Below are positions 62,354 to 64,000 of a DNA stretch of 64,000 nt, in pieces; the first letter of the stretch is position 1, and the number at the start of each line of letters is the position of its first letter. Both the position numbers and the translations under genes were made by a program. The stretch lies in NCBI GenBank assembly GCA_903844135.1, contig CAIMSN010000127.1:1-64000 (forward strand), given 5' to 3'. The notes beneath the pieces were generated by a model. That model saw only the letters and a list, made by a program, of their open reading frames with translations. It was not told the origin of the DNA and did no database searches. This DNA is from an uncultured Rhodospirillales bacterium. Its GTDB lineage: Bacteria; Pseudomonadota; Alphaproteobacteria; Acetobacterales; Acetobacteraceae.

Positions 62354-63823
62354 ATGCTGGATATCGAATTCGACCGCTCCGCTCTGCCGGGCAAGGGTGC
62401 GCTGGTGCTGCTGGCGACCGAGGATGGCGAGCGCCCGGCATCGCTGCGTCACGCCGACGAGGCCACACAGGGCGCCGTGAGCCGCGGCATCGAGGCAGCG
62501 GAGTTCGGCTTCGCCAAGGGAAAGAGCTGCGTGCTGATCGGGCCGGGCGGCGGCTATGGCCGGATCGTGCTGATCGGTCTCGGCAAGGCGGCGGAGTGCG
62601 ATGCCGCCGCGGTGGAGAACGCCGGCGGGAGTGCCTACGCGGCGCTGAAATCCAGCCGGCAGGGCGCGATCGCCACCGACGGGCTGCCGGACGGGCTGGC
62701 CGCGCATGCGGCCCTCGGCGCGGTGCTGGCGAGCTATCGGTTCGACCTCTACCGCACCCGGCAGAAGCCGGACGAGCTGCCGAAGCTCGAGGCGCTGTCG
62801 CTGCTGTGCGGTGAGCCGGAGCGCGACCGGGCGGCGTGGCCGGCGCTGGCGGCGATCGCGCGCGGCACCTTCGTCACCCGCGACCTGGTGAGCGAGCCGG
62901 CCAACACCCTGACCCCGGCGGTGTTCGCCGAGCGGATCGCCGAACTCGCGTCGCTCGGGCTGGAGATCCAGGTCTTCACCCCGGAGCAGATGCAGGAACT
63001 CGGCTTCGGCGCGCTGCTCGGGGTGGCGATGGGCAGCGACGCGCCGGCCCGCATGGTGGTGATGCAGTGGCGCGGCGCCGCCGACCGGGAGGCGGCGCCG
63101 ATCGCCTTCGTCGGCAAGGGGGTGACGTTCGATTCCGGCGGCATCTCGATCAAGCCGGCCGGCGGCATGGAGGACATGAAGTGGGACATGGCCGGCGCCG
63201 GCACCGTGGTCGGGCTGATGGCGGCGCTGGCCGGGCGCAAGGCGAAGGTCAATGCGGTCGGGCTGGTCGGGCTGGTCGAGAACATGCTGTCCGGCCGGGC
63301 GCAGCGTCCCGGCGACGTGGTGAAGAGCGCGTCCGGGCAGACCATCGAGGTGCTGAACACCGACGCGGAGGGGCGGCTCGTGCTGGCCGACGTGCTCTGG
63401 TTCGCGCAGGAGCGGTTCAAGCCGCAGGCGATGATCGACCTCGCCACCCTGACGGGGGCGATCATCGTCGCGCTCGGCCACGAGCATGCCGGGCTGTTCA
63501 GCAACGACGACACGCTCTCGGCGCGGCTGACCGAGGCCGGGCTGGCCACCGCGGAGAAGCTGTGGCGCATGCCGCTAGGCGATGCGTACGACAAGCTGCT
63601 GCGCTCTGACATCGCCGACATGAAGAACATCGGCGGCCGTCCGGGCGGCTCGATCACCGCGGCGCAGTTCCTGCGCCGCTTCGTCGGCGAGGTGCCGTGG
63701 GCGCATCTGGACATCGCCGGCACCGCCTGGGCGTCGAAGGAGACCGCGATCGTGCCGAAGGGCGCGTCTGCGTTCGGTCTGCGGCTGCTGGATCGCCTGG
63801 TGGCGACCCATTACGAGGACTGA
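62354..63823 (+). CDS. pepA: Leucyl aminopeptidase (M17)
   Basis: IAFVGKGVTFDSGGISIKPAGGMEDMKWDMAGAGTVVGLM, LNTDAEGRLVLADVL. Confidence 0.96.
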   Translation: MLDIEFDRSALPGKGALVLLATEDGERPASLRHADEATQGAVSRGIEAAEFGFAKGKSCVLIGPGGGYGRIVLIGLGKAAECDAAAVENAGGSAYAALKSSRQGAIATDGLPDGLAAHAALGAVLASYRFDLYRTRQKPDELPKLEALSLLCGEPERDRAAWPALAAIARGTFVTRDLVSEPANTLTPAVFAERIAELASLGLEIQVFTPEQMQELGFGALLGVAMGSDAPARMVVMQWRGAADREAAPIAFVGKGVTFDSGGISIKPAGGMEDMKWDMAGAGTVVGLMAALAGRKAKVNAVGLVGLVENMLSGRAQRPGDVVKSASGQTIEVLNTDAEGRLVLADVLWFAQERFKPQAMIDLATLTGAIIVALGHEHAGLFSNDDTLSARLTEAGLATAEKLWRMPLGDAYDKLLRSDIADMKNIGGRPGGSITAAQFLRRFVGEVPWAHLDIAGTAWASKETAIVPKGASAFGLRLLDRLVATHYED

Positions 63824-63833
63824 TCTCGCTTTG

Positions 63834-64000
63834 ATGCGACACCCGCCGGTCCAGGTGCCGGCGGGGATCTGCTACGGCCGCACCGACCTGCCGCTCCTGC
63901 CCGGCTGGCGCGACGCGCTTCCCGGACTGGCCGAGACCGCCGCGCGGATCCGTCCCTCGCTGGTGGTCGCGAGTCCGCTGTCGCGCTGCCTGCTGCCGGC
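63834..64000 (+). CDS. Histidine phosphatase family protein, 5' part (truncated by window end)
   Basis: MRHPPVQVPAGICYGRTDLPLLPGWRDALPGLAETAARIRPSLVVASPLSRC; RHP motif variant of RHG. Confidence 0.78.
   Translation, partial: MRHPPVQVPAGICYGRTDLPLLPGWRDALPGLAETAARIRPSLVVASPLSRCLLP

Overview
High-GC alphaproteobacterial chromosomal window. Gene content and order suggest an acetic-acid-bacterium-like (Acetobacteraceae-type) genome; this is inference. I support about 53 protein-coding genes, mostly housekeeping: a MoxR/DUF58/BatA-DUF4159/VWA-like membrane operon; cca; an ABC exporter followed by EmrA/EmrB-like pump genes; gpmI-envC-ctpA-polysaccharide deacetylase-rppH; carA-carB-greA-ilvA; yqeY-dnaG-rpoD; rpsF-rpsR-rplI; lptF-lptG-lptD-surA-rsmA; tsaC, cysQ-like and pepA. 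I found no rRNA, tRNA, CRISPR array, transposase or prophage. Best candidates for a second look: (1) an in-frame helix-turn-helix-like N-terminal domain on CarA, with a perfect GTGGGAA-N5-TTCCCAC inverted repeat in its divergent promoter region; (2) a tightly coupled BLUF photoreceptor / PAS-(degenerate GGDEF)-EAL pair; (3) a three-gene FAD oxidoreductase / SDR-like / TIM-barrel isomerase operon that looks like an uncharacterised sugar-modification module; (4) a TetR-type operator-like palindrome upstream of emrAB with no regulator gene nearby; (5) a composite CTAGAGC-bounded palindromic intergenic repeat that supplies a stop codon; (6) recurrent 12- or 24-bp tandem micro-repeats at several unrelated coding and non-coding loci. 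All calls come from reading the sequence and the supplied translations; no searches were run.
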